Assembly: GCA_958295645.1 (NCBI GenBank) | Contig: OY282361.1 | Coordinates: 186,001 to 250,000, forward strand | Length of the DNA: 64,000 bases | Origin: Longimicrobiales bacterium | Lineage (GTDB): Bacteria; Gemmatimonadota; Gemmatimonadetes; Longimicrobiales; Gaopeijiaceae | Direction: 5' to 3' | In this document: positions 56,006 through 64,000 of the stretch, piece after piece | Position numbering within the stretch: the first letter of the stretch is position 1 | How the letters are laid out: each line of letters starts with the position of its first letter | The notes under the pieces: model-generated | Told to the model about the DNA's origin: nothing | What the model saw: only the letters and a program-made list of their open reading frames with translations | Databases searched by the model: none | Translations under genes and position numbers: made by a program

Positions 56006-57580
56006 ATGACGGGCAGGCAAGAGGCATCGAGCACGGCGGCACGGCGAGCGACGGCAACTTGCTGGGGCACGGCGGCACGGCGAGGGACGGCAATCTGCCG
56101 GAGGACGACCGCTCGGTGGAAGACGGGCGCCTGGCGCTCCGTCGGCCTGGCCGCGGCCGTGGCGGTCGTCGGCTTGGCTGGTTGCGATGCCGTCGATCCC
56201 ACCCGGGTCGTCAATCCCACGACCACCGACAGGGACTTGGCCCGCTCGCCGGAACCCACGAAGGCGCTGTTGCCGGGCCTCAAGGCGCAGTTCGCCCGCA
56301 TGATCAACTCCTACGTGATCGCCGCCGCGGTCGTCAGCGACGACTATTCGATTCACGGCACGGGCATCGTCGTGGACTTGGACGAGCCCAGAGCCGTGAC
56401 GCCCGACCTCCTCAACGCGACCGGCGTCAGCGCGAGCGGCGTCTACTGGAACGTCCAGGAGCTGAGGGCCCTCGCGGACTTCGTCATAGAAGACATCGCG
56501 CCCACCGACGAGAGCGCCACGCCCGCGCTCGTGGCCGAGGCCCGCTTCTACCGCGGCATGGCCAACCTGACCCTGGGCGAGGTCTTTTCGTTTGCACCGC
56601 ACGAAGAAGACGGACTGCCCCAGCCGTCTTCCGCCGCACTGGCCCGGGCCGTGGCCGATCTGGAAGCGTCCTCGGACGTGGGTCTCCAATCTCGCGCCGC
56701 GCTCGCCCGCGCCTTCCGCCTGCTGGGGGACGCGGCTGCGGCCGAGGAGGAGGCGAACGCCGTCTTGAACGGATCCGAAGACTTCCTCTTCGTCCAGGGG
56801 TACGATCCCCAGTTCCTTCCCAACGCGTCCGTGCTCTTCCTGGTCTCGCGTTCGCTGCAGGAAATGCAGCCGTTGCCGCGGCTGGACTTTCTCGACCCGA
56901 AGTACACCAAGTGGGACTCGGCCATTCCCGTGGCCAAGGCCGAGGAAATGCACCTGATTCTGGCCGAAATCGACCTGGCCGCCGGAGCGCTCGCGGCGGC
57001 CCGGCGGCACTTGGCCGATGCCGTGGAGCTGGCGGCCTCTCGTGGCACGGCGACCTTCAACGAAGTCGACGAGCGCCGCAACGCCGACCGTAGCTTGCGT
57101 CCCCGCAGTTCCGAGATCCTTGTTCGGGCCGATGCGCGCAGCCCGTATCGCGGCGGCCTCGTCTTGGATCGCCCGGCCAAGGGCCTCGAAGTCCCCAACA
57201 TTTCCGCCACGTCGCTGGTTCCGGACAGCGTAGCCGCGCTCTCGGAGGCCGCGCAACTGTGGCACGCGCTCTGGCTGGCCCGGCAGGAAATCCTCTTCCT
57301 GGAAGGACGCCGCCTCGCCGACTTGAGCATTCGGCTCCCCATGATGCGCCGGGAGATCGACCAAAACAGCCGCATCAGCCAGGGCGACCCGGGCACCACC
57401 GCCGTCGTCCCGTCGTGGATACCCAACAGCCCGCGCTACGCCATGGACATCTACACGCCGTTCGCGGTCTACGACGGGACGGGCCACGACGCGGCGCTGC
57501 TGGCGACCGAACTCACCATGATCGTGGACATGAACCGGGTGCTGGCCGAGAACGACGTCTCGCCCTTCCGGCAGCAATGA
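56006..57580 (+). CDS. SusD/RagB-like outer-membrane lipoprotein
   Basis: This 524-residue protein has a long arginine-rich N-terminus before the hydrophobic part of the signal ('SVGLAAAVAVVGLAGC'). The first ~25 codons include a 30-odd-bp imperfect tandem duplication (GGCACGGCGGCACGGCGA), so the true start may be further in. After the lipid-anchor cysteine it shows SusD-type features: 'VVNPTTTDRDLARSPE', helical TPR-like repeats ('ARFYRGMANLTLGEVFSF') and 'WLARQEILFLEGRRLADLSIR' near the C-terminus. SusD proteins bind ligand at the surface and cap a SusC receptor. No SusC gene adjoins it; the only receptor in the window is 40 kb away. Confidence 0.82.
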   Translation: MTGRQEASSTAARRATATCWGTAARRGTAICRRTTARWKTGAWRSVGLAAAVAVVGLAGCDAVDPTRVVNPTTTDRDLARSPEPTKALLPGLKAQFARMINSYVIAAAVVSDDYSIHGTGIVVDLDEPRAVTPDLLNATGVSASGVYWNVQELRALADFVIEDIAPTDESATPALVAEARFYRGMANLTLGEVFSFAPHEEDGLPQPSSAALARAVADLEASSDVGLQSRAALARAFRLLGDAAAAEEEANAVLNGSEDFLFVQGYDPQFLPNASVLFLVSRSLQEMQPLPRLDFLDPKYTKWDSAIPVAKAEEMHLILAEIDLAAGALAAARRHLADAVELAASRGTATFNEVDERRNADRSLRPRSSEILVRADARSPYRGGLVLDRPAKGLEVPNISATSLVPDSVAALSEAAQLWHALWLARQEILFLEGRRLADLSIRLPMMRREIDQNSRISQGDPGTTAVVPSWIPNSPRYAMDIYTPFAVYDGTGHDAALLATELTMIVDMNRVLAENDVSPFRQQ

Positions 57581-57627
57581 CTGGCGTCGCCAAAGAGCGG
57601 CGGCAGGGGTAGCGACATCGGGGTCCG

Positions 57628-57643
57628 GCGCCGGCGCCGGCGC
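57628..57643. repeat. Perfect 16-bp GC palindrome
   Basis: GCGCCGGCGCCGGCGC is self-complementary over its full length. It lies about 50 nt after the SusD gene stop and about 40 nt before the promoter of the giant surface-protein gene. It may act as a terminator-like hairpin for the upstream gene or simply be CG-rich sequence. Confidence 0.6.
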
Positions 57644-57681
57644 AGCGCGTTGGGACGGTGGGCAGCGTCCTCCGGGGGGCC

Positions 57682-57709
57682 TTGACGGTAGGCTGTTCGC
57701 GTGTACAAT
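57682..57709 (+). promoter_or_regulatory. Sigma70-type promoter for the giant Calx-beta gene
   Basis: TTGACG (57682-57687) and TACAAT (57704-57709) each match five of six consensus positions and are 16 bp apart. The region just after (ATATTAG) is the most AT-rich for kilobases. Transcription from about 57716 would give a leader of about 300 nt before the GTG at 58018. Confidence 0.65.
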
Positions 57710-58017
57710 ATATTAGTCATGCACGGGTCGGCTATCGCAACCGACGACGACGCGGCATGAGAAATCCCCCCTCCCCTCCTCCTCCTCCCCCCCTCGCTTG
57801 CCCCCCCTTCGCTTGCCTGCGCGCTTCGCGTGGGTCTAATGGTTCTCGTGGACAGCCGTGTCCGGACGGTTGGTGGCCGGAGTCTCGCGCGTTTCTCTTG
57901 GGCCCCGCGCGCACCGACTCCGCACGAATGGCGCCCACTTATGGCCGACCGCCTCCCGATCAAGGGAGCGCCGCGGTTGCAACCTAGGGCGACCACCGCC
58001 AGAGAGCGGGTGGCGGG
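57710..58017 (+). other. Long 5' leader with a pyrimidine tract
   Basis: This stretch lies between the promoter and the surface-protein start. At 57765-57810 it contains an almost pure C/T run with C-tracts of five to seven and a CTCCTCCTCC stretch, followed by repeats of TCGCTTGC. No convincing small gene is present; a 109-residue frame here is low-complexity. It could be a slippage-prone control site or an RNA-binding region. Confidence 0.5.
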
Positions 58018-61000
58018 GTGAGACAGGGGCCGTCTCTTGCATTTGGGGCGGTGCTTGCGGGAATCCTGATGGCGGCCCCGGCCGCAGGGCAGGCGCCGGT
58101 CTTGTCGATCTCGTCGCCGAGCGTCTTGGAAGGCGGGCCTGGCGGGTTGGCGTCGCTGACGTTCCAAGTGAGTCTGAGCGCGGCGAGCACCAGCCCAGTG
58201 CGGGTGCGGGTGCGCGATGCCGGCGATGGAACGGCGACGTCCGGGACCGACTACGTGTCGGTGCGGCCTTGGGTACTGGACTTCCCAGAGGGCGTCACGA
58301 TGAGGTCGGTGACCGTTCAGGTGCATGGCGACGACACGTACGAGCCGGACGAGACGGTGGTGCTGGAGTTGTACAATCCGTCGGAAGCAATCGTGTCGGC
58401 GACGGCCGGGAAGGGGACGGGGACGATCACGAACGACGACCCGTTGCCGCTGTCGATCTCGTCGCCGAGCGTGGAGGAGGGGGCGGCGGGCGCCACGGCG
58501 ACGCTGACCTACACGGTGACGCTGTCGCAGCCGGCCCCAGGACAGCTGACGTTGCAGTATGCGGACGCGGGAACGGGGACGGCGACGTCGGGGACGGACT
58601 ACGCGGCCATTGCAGCGGGCACGTTGACGTTCGCGGAGGGCGACACCGTGCAGAGCTTTAGCGTGACGGTCAAGGGCGACGCTCTTGACGAGCCTGACGA
58701 GACGGTGATGGTGACGTTGAGCGGTACGAAGGTTGCGACGACCACGGGCACGGGGACGATCACGGACGACGACGACGCGCCGACCTTGTCGATCTCGTCG
58801 CCGACCGTGGCGGAGGGAGCGGCGGGCACCAAGTCCACGCTGACGTTCAAGGTGACGTTGAGCGCGAAGAGCGGCAAGCAGGTGACAGTGGGGTACCGCG
58901 ACATCCGGACGGGGACGGCGACGGCGAATCACGACTATTCCTCGTTCTCGGACGCAACCTTGACGTTTGAGGCAGGAGACACGGAAAAGAGCTTTGATGT
59001 GATAGTGCATGGCGACGCCACGGACGAGCCGGACGAGACGCTCGTCGTCGCGCTGAACCGTGCGACCAACGGGACGATCTCGATCGACACCGGGACAGGG
59101 ACGATCACGGACGACGACGATGCGCCGGCGGTGACGCTGATTCTGTCGCGGACGACGATCGACGAGAGCGGGACGCACACGTCGGCGACGGTGACGGCGG
59201 AGATGGACGCGGTGTCGGGCGCGGCGACGACGGTGACGGTGTCGGCAGCGGCCGGGACGAACGCGGCGGCAGGCGACTTCGAGCTGAGTTCCGACAAGAC
59301 GCTGACGATCGCGGCGGGGGCGACGGAGAGCACAGGCACGGTGACCATCACGGCGGTGGACAACGCTGTGGACGGGCCGGACAAGACGGTGACGGTTTCG
59401 GGGACGGTGTCGAACAGCATCGGAGGGTACTCGAACCCGGCGGACGTGACGCTGACGATCGCGGACGACGAGGCGACGCCGAAGGTGACGCTCGTGCTGT
59501 CGCGCTCGACGATCGACGAGAGCGGAACGCACAATGCGGCGACGGTGACGGCGACGATGAGCCCGGCGTCGGTGCAGTCCACGACGGTGACGGTGGCGGC
59601 GGCGCCCGGGACGAACGCGGCGGCGGGCGACTTCGAGCTGAGTTCGAACAAGACGCTGACGATCGCGGCAGGGGCGACCGAGAGCACGGGGACGGTGACC
59701 GTCACGGCGGTGGACAACACAATGGACGAGCCGGACAAGATCGTGACGGTCTCGGGCACGGCGGCGAACTCGCAGGGCGCGACTAGCCCGGACGCGGTGG
59801 AGCTGACGATCAAGGACGACGACGGCGCACCGACGGTGACGCTGATTCTGTCGCGGACGACGATCGACGAGAGCGGGACGCACACGTCGGCGACGGTGAC
59901 GGCGGAGATGGACGCGGTGTCGGGCGCGGCGACGACGGTGACGGTGTCGGCAGCGGCCGGGACGAACGCGGCGGCAGGCGACTTCGAGCTGAGTTCCGAC
60001 AAGACGCTGACGATCGCGGCGGGGGCGACGGAGAGCACAGGCACGGTGACCATCACGGCGGTGGACAACGCTGTGGACGGGCCGGACAAGACGGTGACGG
60101 TTTCGGGGACGGTGTCGAACAGCATCGGAGGGTACTCGAACCCGGCGGACGTGACGCTGACGATCGCGGACGACGAGGCGACGCCGAAGGTGACGCTCGT
60201 GCTGTCGCGCTCGACGATCGACGAGAGCGGAACGCACAATGCGGCGACGGTGACGGCGACGATGAGCCCGGCGTCCGTGCAGTCCACGATGGTGACGGTG
60301 TCGGCGGCGGCCGGAACGAACGCGGCGGCGGGCGACTATACGCTGAGTTCGAACAAGACGCTGACGATCGCGGCGGGGGCGACCGAGAGCACGGGGACGG
60401 TGACCGTCACGGCGGTGGACAACGCTGTGGACGGGCCGGACAAGACGGTGACCGTGTCGGGGACGGCGGAGAACACGCGGGCCGCCACCAGCCCCGACGC
60501 GGTGACGCTGACGATCGCGGACGACGAGGCGACGCCGAAGGTGACGCTCGTGCTGTCGCGCTCGACGATCGACGAGAGCGGAACGCACAATGCGGCGACG
60601 GTGACGGCGACGATGAGCCCGGCGTCCGTGCAGTCCACGACGGTGACGGTGGCGGCGGCGGCCGGGACGAATGCGGCGTCGGGCGACTACGCGCTGAGCT
60701 CGAACAAGACGCTGACGATCGCGGCGGGGGCGACCGAGAGCACGGGGACGGTGACCGTCACGGCGGTGGACAACACAATGGACGAGCCGGACAAGATCGT
60801 GACGGTCTCGGGCACGGCGGCGAACTCGCAGGGCGCGACTAGCCCGGACGCGGTGGAGCTGACGATCAAGGACGACGACGGCGCACCGACGGTGACGCTG
60901 ATTCTGTCGCGGACGACGATCGACGAGAGCGGGACGCACACGTTGGCGACGGTGACGGCGGAGATGGACGCGGTGTCGGGCGCGGCGACGACGGTGACGG

Positions 61001-64000
61001 TGTCGGCAGCGGCCGGGACGAACGCGGCGGCAGGCGACTTCGAGCTGAGTTCCGACAAGACGCTGACGATCGCGGCGGGGGCGACGGAGAGCACAGGCAC
61101 GGTGACCATCACGGCGGTGGACAACGCTGTGGACGGGCCGGACAAGACGGTGACGGTTTCGGGGACGGTGTCGAACAGCATCGGAGGGTACTCGAACCCG
61201 GCGGACGTGACGCTGACGATCGCGGACGACGAGGCGACGCCGAAGGTGACGCTCGTGCTGTCGCGCTCGACGATCGACGAGAGCGGAACGCACAATGCGG
61301 CGACGGTGACGGCGACGATGAGCCCGGCGTCGGTGCAGTCCACGACGGTGACGGTGGCGGCGGCGCCCGGGACGAACGCGGCGGCGGGCGACTTCGAGCT
61401 GAGTTCGAACAAGACGCTGACGATCGCGGCAGGGGCGACCGAGAGCACGGGGACGGTGACCGTCACGGCGGTGGACAACACAATGGACGAGCCGGACAAG
61501 ATCGTGACGGTCTCGGGCACGGCGGCGAACTCGCAGGGCGCGACTAGCCCGGACGCGGTGGAGCTGACGATCAAGGACGACGACGGCGCACCGACGGTGA
61601 CGCTGATTCTGTCGCGGACGACGATCGACGAGAGCGGGACGCACACGTCGGCGACGGTGACGGCGGAGATGGACGCGGTGTCGGGCGCGGCGACGACGGT
61701 GACGGTGTCGGCAGCGGCCGGGACGAACGCGGCGGCAGGCGACTTCGAGCTGAGTTCCGACAAGACGCTGACGATCGCGGCGGGGGCGACGGAGAGCACA
61801 GGCACGGTGACCATCACGGCGGTGGACAACGCTGTGGACGGGCCGGACAAGACGGTGACGGTTTCGGGGACGGTGTCGAACAGCATCGGAGGGTACTCGA
61901 ACCCGGCGGACGTGACGCTGACGATCGCGGACGACGAGGCGACGCCGAAGGTGACGCTCGTGCTGTCGCGCTCGACGATCGACGAGAGCGGAACGCACAA
62001 TGCGGCGACGGTGACGGCGACGATGAGCCCGGCGTCCGTGCAGTCCACGATGGTGACGGTGTCGGCGGCGGCCGGAACGAACGCGGCGGCGGGCGACTAT
62101 ACGCTGAGTTCGAACAAGACGCTGACGATCGCGGCGGGGGCGACCGAGAGCACGGGGACGGTGACCGTCACGGCGGTGGACAACGCTGTGGACGGGCCGG
62201 ACAAGACGGTGACCGTGTCGGGGACGGCGGAGAACACGCGGGCCGCCACCAGCCCCGACGCGGTGACGCTGACGATCGCGGACGACGAGGCGACGCCCGC
62301 CATGACGCTGATCCTGTCGCCGCAGACCATAAACGAGAGCGGCGCGGGGAACGCGAGCGCGGTGACGGCGATGCTGTCTCATCCCTCAAGCGCCCTGACC
62401 ACGGTAACCGTCTCGGCAACGCCTGGAACCAACGCGGTTGCGGGCGACTTCGCGCTGAGCGCCAACACGGCGTTGACGATCGCCGTCGGTGCGACAACCA
62501 GCACCGGCACGGTGACGGTCACAGCCAACGACAACAGCGACGACGAAGCCGACAAGCAGGTGATCGTGTCGGGTGCTGCGGCCAACGCCCTCGGCGTAAC
62601 CGATCCGCTCGATATGACGCTGACGATCGCGGACGACGACATGAGCGGCGGCGGCTCGGACTCGGAGATCTCGATCAGTTCGCCGGGAGTGAACGAAGGC
62701 GATCTGGGCACCGTCGACCTCGCGTACACCGTGCTGCTTCGCCCGGCGAACATGGTCGCCGTCAGCGTCGAATACGCCGACGCGGGAACCGGTACGGCCA
62801 CGCCGGGAGTGGACTACGTACCGCTAAGTCCCGGCACGCTCGTCTTCGCGCCCGGAGACACGATCAAGACGGTGACCGTCCAGGTCCATAGCGACCAGAT
62901 GGTCGAATTGGACGAAACAGTGCTGGTTGCCCTGAGCGACCCTGCCGACGCAACCATCGCCGTCGGAACTGCCACGGGCACGATCTTCAACGACGACGCG
63001 TCCGAGCTGCGGCTCGAGCCCCACGCCATCCTTGAAGGCGACCACGGCCAGCAGTACCTGACCTATACCGCCAAGCTCCACCCGGTCAGCCCCCACTCCG
63101 TGACCGTCTCCTACGCGGACGCGGGCACGGGCACGGCAACCCCGGGAGTCGACTACGACATACTGAGTCCCGGCCAGCTTGTCTTCGCGCCCGGAGAGAG
63201 CGAGAAGTTCTTCAACGTCATCGTCAACGGCGATACGGTGCCCGAAGACGACGAGACCGTGGTGGCCGTCTTGGGCGACCCTTTGAACGCCTACGTCGTG
63301 CCGGGCGGCGACACCGCCACCGCGACGATCCTGGACGACGACCTGCCCCTTCTAGTCATTGGCTCGCCCGCCGTGGAGGAAGGAGACGGCGAACCGGTGG
63401 CGTTGGTCTTCCCCGTGACGCTGAGCGCGGCGAGCGCGCGGCAGGTGACGGTGGGGTACGCGGACGGGGGCGGGGGGACGGCGACGAGCGGGACGGACTA
63501 CGAGGCGGTGGAGCCGGGGATGCTGGTGTTCGCGCCCGGGGAGACGGCGAAGACGGTGGCGGTGGCGGTTCTGGGCGACGAGTTGGACGAGCCGGACGAG
63601 ACGGTGGAGCTGGCGCTGAGCGAGCCGGAGAACGCGGGACTGGCGGCGGCGGCGGGTCTGGGGACGATCGTGGACGACGACGCGGGGCCGGTCGTGTCGG
63701 TGGGATCGCCGAGCGTGGAGGAGGGGGACTTCGGAGCGGCGGCGGCGCTCGAGTACGCGGTGACGCTGAGCGCGGCGAGCGCGCGGCAGGTGACGGTGAG
63801 GTACGCGGACGGGGGCGGGGGGACGGCGGCGAGCGGGACGGACTACGAGGCGGTGGAGCCGGGGAAGCTGGTGTTCGCGCCCGGGGAGACGGCGAAGACG
63901 GTGGCGGTGGTGGTTCTGGGCGACGAGTTGGACGAGCCGGACGAGACGGTGGAGCTGGCGCTGAGCGAGCCGGAGAACGCGGGATTGGCGGCGGCGGCGG
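58018..64000 (+). CDS. Giant Calx-beta repeat surface protein, N-terminal part (runs off window)
   Basis: The frame is open from the GTG at 58018 to the window end (1994 codons). A signal peptide ends near 'AAPAAGQA'. Calx-beta modules then follow one another. Each has the E-G core ('SISSPSVEEG'), 'GTATSGTDY', 'LTFAEGDT', 'DEPDETV' and a 'GTITDDD' end. Three classic modules (58100-59120) precede nine variant modules of 117-118 residues (59131-62301), one more variant, then four or more classic modules. The aspartate-rich ends should bind calcium and stiffen the chain. It is probably an adhesin or biofilm-type protein on the surface. The C-terminus, and so the anchoring or secretion route, is not visible. 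Confidence 0.88.
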   Translation, partial: MRQGPSLAFGAVLAGILMAAPAAGQAPVLSISSPSVLEGGPGGLASLTFQVSLSAASTSPVRVRVRDAGDGTATSGTDYVSVRPWVLDFPEGVTMRSVTVQVHGDDTYEPDETVVLELYNPSEAIVSATAGKGTGTITNDDPLPLSISSPSVEEGAAGATATLTYTVTLSQPAPGQLTLQYADAGTGTATSGTDYAAIAAGTLTFAEGDTVQSFSVTVKGDALDEPDETVMVTLSGTKVATTTGTGTITDDDDAPTLSISSPTVAEGAAGTKSTLTFKVTLSAKSGKQVTVGYRDIRTGTATANHDYSSFSDATLTFEAGDTEKSFDVIVHGDATDEPDETLVVALNRATNGTISIDTGTGTITDDDDAPAVTLILSRTTIDESGTHTSATVTAEMDAVSGAATTVTVSAAAGTNAAAGDFELSSDKTLTIAAGATESTGTVTITAVDNAVDGPDKTVTVSGTVSNSIGGYSNPADVTLTIADDEATPKVTLVLSRSTIDESGTHNAATVTATMSPASVQSTTVTVAAAPGTNAAAGDFELSSNKTLTIAAGATESTGTVTVTAVDNTMDEPDKIVTVSGTAANSQGATSPDAVELTIKDDDGAPTVTLILSRTTIDESGTHTSATVTAEMDAVSGAATTVTVSAAAGTNAAAGDFELSSDKTLTIAAGATESTGTVTITAVDNAVDGPDKTVTVSGTVSNSIGGYSNPADVTLTIADDEATPKVTLVLSRSTIDESGTHNAATVTATMSPASVQSTMVTVSAAAGTNAAAGDYTLSSNKTLTIAAGATESTGTVTVTAVDNAVDGPDKTVTVSGTAENTRAATSPDAVTLTIADDEATPKVTLVLSRSTIDESGTHNAATVTATMSPASVQSTTVTVAAAAGTNAASGDYALSSNKTLTIAAGATESTGTVTVTAVDNTMDEPDKIVTVSGTAANSQGATSPDAVELTIKDDDGAPTVTLILSRTTIDESGTHTLATVTAEMDAVSGAATTVTVSAAAGTNAAAGDFELSSDKTLTIAAGATESTGTVTITAVDNAVDGPDKTVTVSGTVSNSIGGYSNPADVTLTIADDEATPKVTLVLSRSTIDESGTHNAATVTATMSPASVQSTTVTVAAAPGTNAAAGDFELSSNKTLTIAAGATESTGTVTVTAVDNTMDEPDKIVTVSGTAANSQGATSPDAVELTIKDDDGAPTVTLILSRTTIDESGTHTSATVTAEMDAVSGAATTVTVSAAAGTNAAAGDFELSSDKTLTIAAGATESTGTVTITAVDNAVDGPDKTVTVSGTVSNSIGGYSNPADVTLTIADDEATPKVTLVLSRSTIDESGTHNAATVTATMSPASVQSTMVTVSAAAGTNAAAGDYTLSSNKTLTIAAGATESTGTVTVTAVDNAVDGPDKTVTVSGTAENTRAATSPDAVTLTIADDEATPAMTLILSPQTINESGAGNASAVTAMLSHPSSALTTVTVSATPGTNAVAGDFALSANTALTIAVGATTSTGTVTVTANDNSDDEADKQVIVSGAAANALGVTDPLDMTLTIADDDMSGGGSDSEISISSPGVNEGDLGTVDLAYTVLLRPANMVAVSVEYADAGTGTATPGVDYVPLSPGTLVFAPGDTIKTVTVQVHSDQMVELDETVLVALSDPADATIAVGTATGTIFNDDASELRLEPHAILEGDHGQQYLTYTAKLHPVSPHSVTVSYADAGTGTATPGVDYDILSPGQLVFAPGESEKFFNVIVNGDTVPEDDETVVAVLGDPLNAYVVPGGDTATATILDDDLPLLVIGSPAVEEGDGEPVALVFPVTLSAASARQVTVGYADGGGGTATSGTDYEAVEPGMLVFAPGETAKTVAVAVLGDELDEPDETVELALSEPENAGLAAAAGLGTIVDDDAGPVVSVGSPSVEEGDFGAAAALEYAVTLSAASARQVTVRYADGGGGTAASGTDYEAVEPGKLVFAPGETAKTVAVVVLGDELDEPDETVELALSEPENAGLAAAA
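59131..62301 (+). repeat. Higher-order tandem array of 351/354-bp Calx-beta-like modules
   Basis: Nine modules start at 59131, 59485, 59836, 60190, 60541, 60892, 61246, 61597 and 61951, in the order A-B-A-C-D-A-B-A-C. Type A is 354 bp, the others 351 bp. The two ABAC blocks (59131-60540 and 60892-62301) are nearly identical at DNA level; the only change I noticed is TCG to TTG in the third A, and module D separates them. This indicates a recent duplication of about 1.76 kb inside the gene. Confidence 0.9.
63415..64000 (+). repeat. Second near-identical module pair, 345-bp period
   Basis: GTGACGCTGAGCGCGGCGAG begins at 63415 and again at 63760. Long identical stretches follow (the ARQVTV, GTDYEAVEPG and DELDEPDETVELALSEPENAG segments) with few changes. 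The array runs past the window end. Confidence 0.85.

Noticed and set aside
57658..57987. 109-residue frame in the leader of the giant gene
   Set aside because: Proline runs from the pyrimidine tract and no codon pattern; better read as leader RNA.
57469..62382. A 1637-residue minus-strand frame and several 300-450-residue minus-strand frames over the Calx-beta array
   Set aside because: They are antisense shadows of the repetitive, stop-poor coding strand. Their composition (Arg/His-rich or Val/Ser/Ala-rich repeats) mirrors the module period and there is no start context.

Overview
This window comes from a high-GC (about 65-70%) Gram-negative-type bacterium. SusC- and SusD-like outer-membrane proteins, many lipobox signal peptides, a BNR/Asp-box secreted protein, DUF4159/VWA/MoxR clusters and a giant Calx-beta surface protein together suggest Gemmatimonadota or a close relative. 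That placement is an inference from gene content; there is no rRNA or phylogenetic marker analysis behind it.

Layout. 1-337: the 5' end of a TRAP transporter permease running off the left edge. 963-1619: two small hypothetical genes. 1727-2450 (minus): ssb-infA. 2724-7142: an enoyl-CoA hydratase, then the tightly overlapping replication set recF, dciA-like (DUF721) and gyrB. 7223-8371: a sulfotransferase. 8344-20344: a tandem duplication. A unit of about 7.47 kb (3' tip of the sulfotransferase gene, a 1368-aa LRR/metallopeptidase lipoprotein gene, a SusC-like receptor gene and the first codons of addB) has been doubled. The second receptor copy was then almost wholly deleted. What remains is two full LRR lipoprotein genes, one intact receptor, a 5' addB fragment and a 3' receptor fragment. 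20389-27302: the intact addB-addA recombination nuclease/helicase pair. 27389-31446: two secreted proteins. 31483-33174 (minus): an EamA transporter and a small membrane protein. 33234-35627: a DUF1028 gene with an apparent N-terminal frame break, then a compact type II restriction-modification pair whose nuclease gene is only about 55% GC. 35809-40744: a serine hydrolase, then a coupled DUF305/LVIVD lipoprotein pair. 40906-40979: tRNA-Ile(GAT).

41035-55984 is a long 'Bat/MoxR-like' envelope cluster: DUF4159, VWA protein, caspase/C13-fold protein, coiled-coil protein, Vsr nuclease, TPR metallopeptidase, a second DUF4159, MoxR ATPase, DUF58, BatA-like VWA protein and a PKD-trypsin lipoprotein. 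Most neighbours overlap or lie within about 50 nt of each other. A SusD-like lipoprotein follows. The right end (58018-64000, open) is a giant Calx-beta adhesin-like gene with a good sigma70 promoter, a leader of about 300 nt containing a long pyrimidine tract, and a near-identical higher-order module array (A-B-A-C-D-A-B-A-C).

The most interesting signal is the LRR lipoprotein pair. The first ~970 bp of the repeats, upstream region included, look identical. The amino-acid differences cluster in the LRR block, mainly at the exposed positions of the LxxLxLxxN strands. This looks like a bacterial surface LRR/protease family being diversified on its ligand face while the rest is kept constant.
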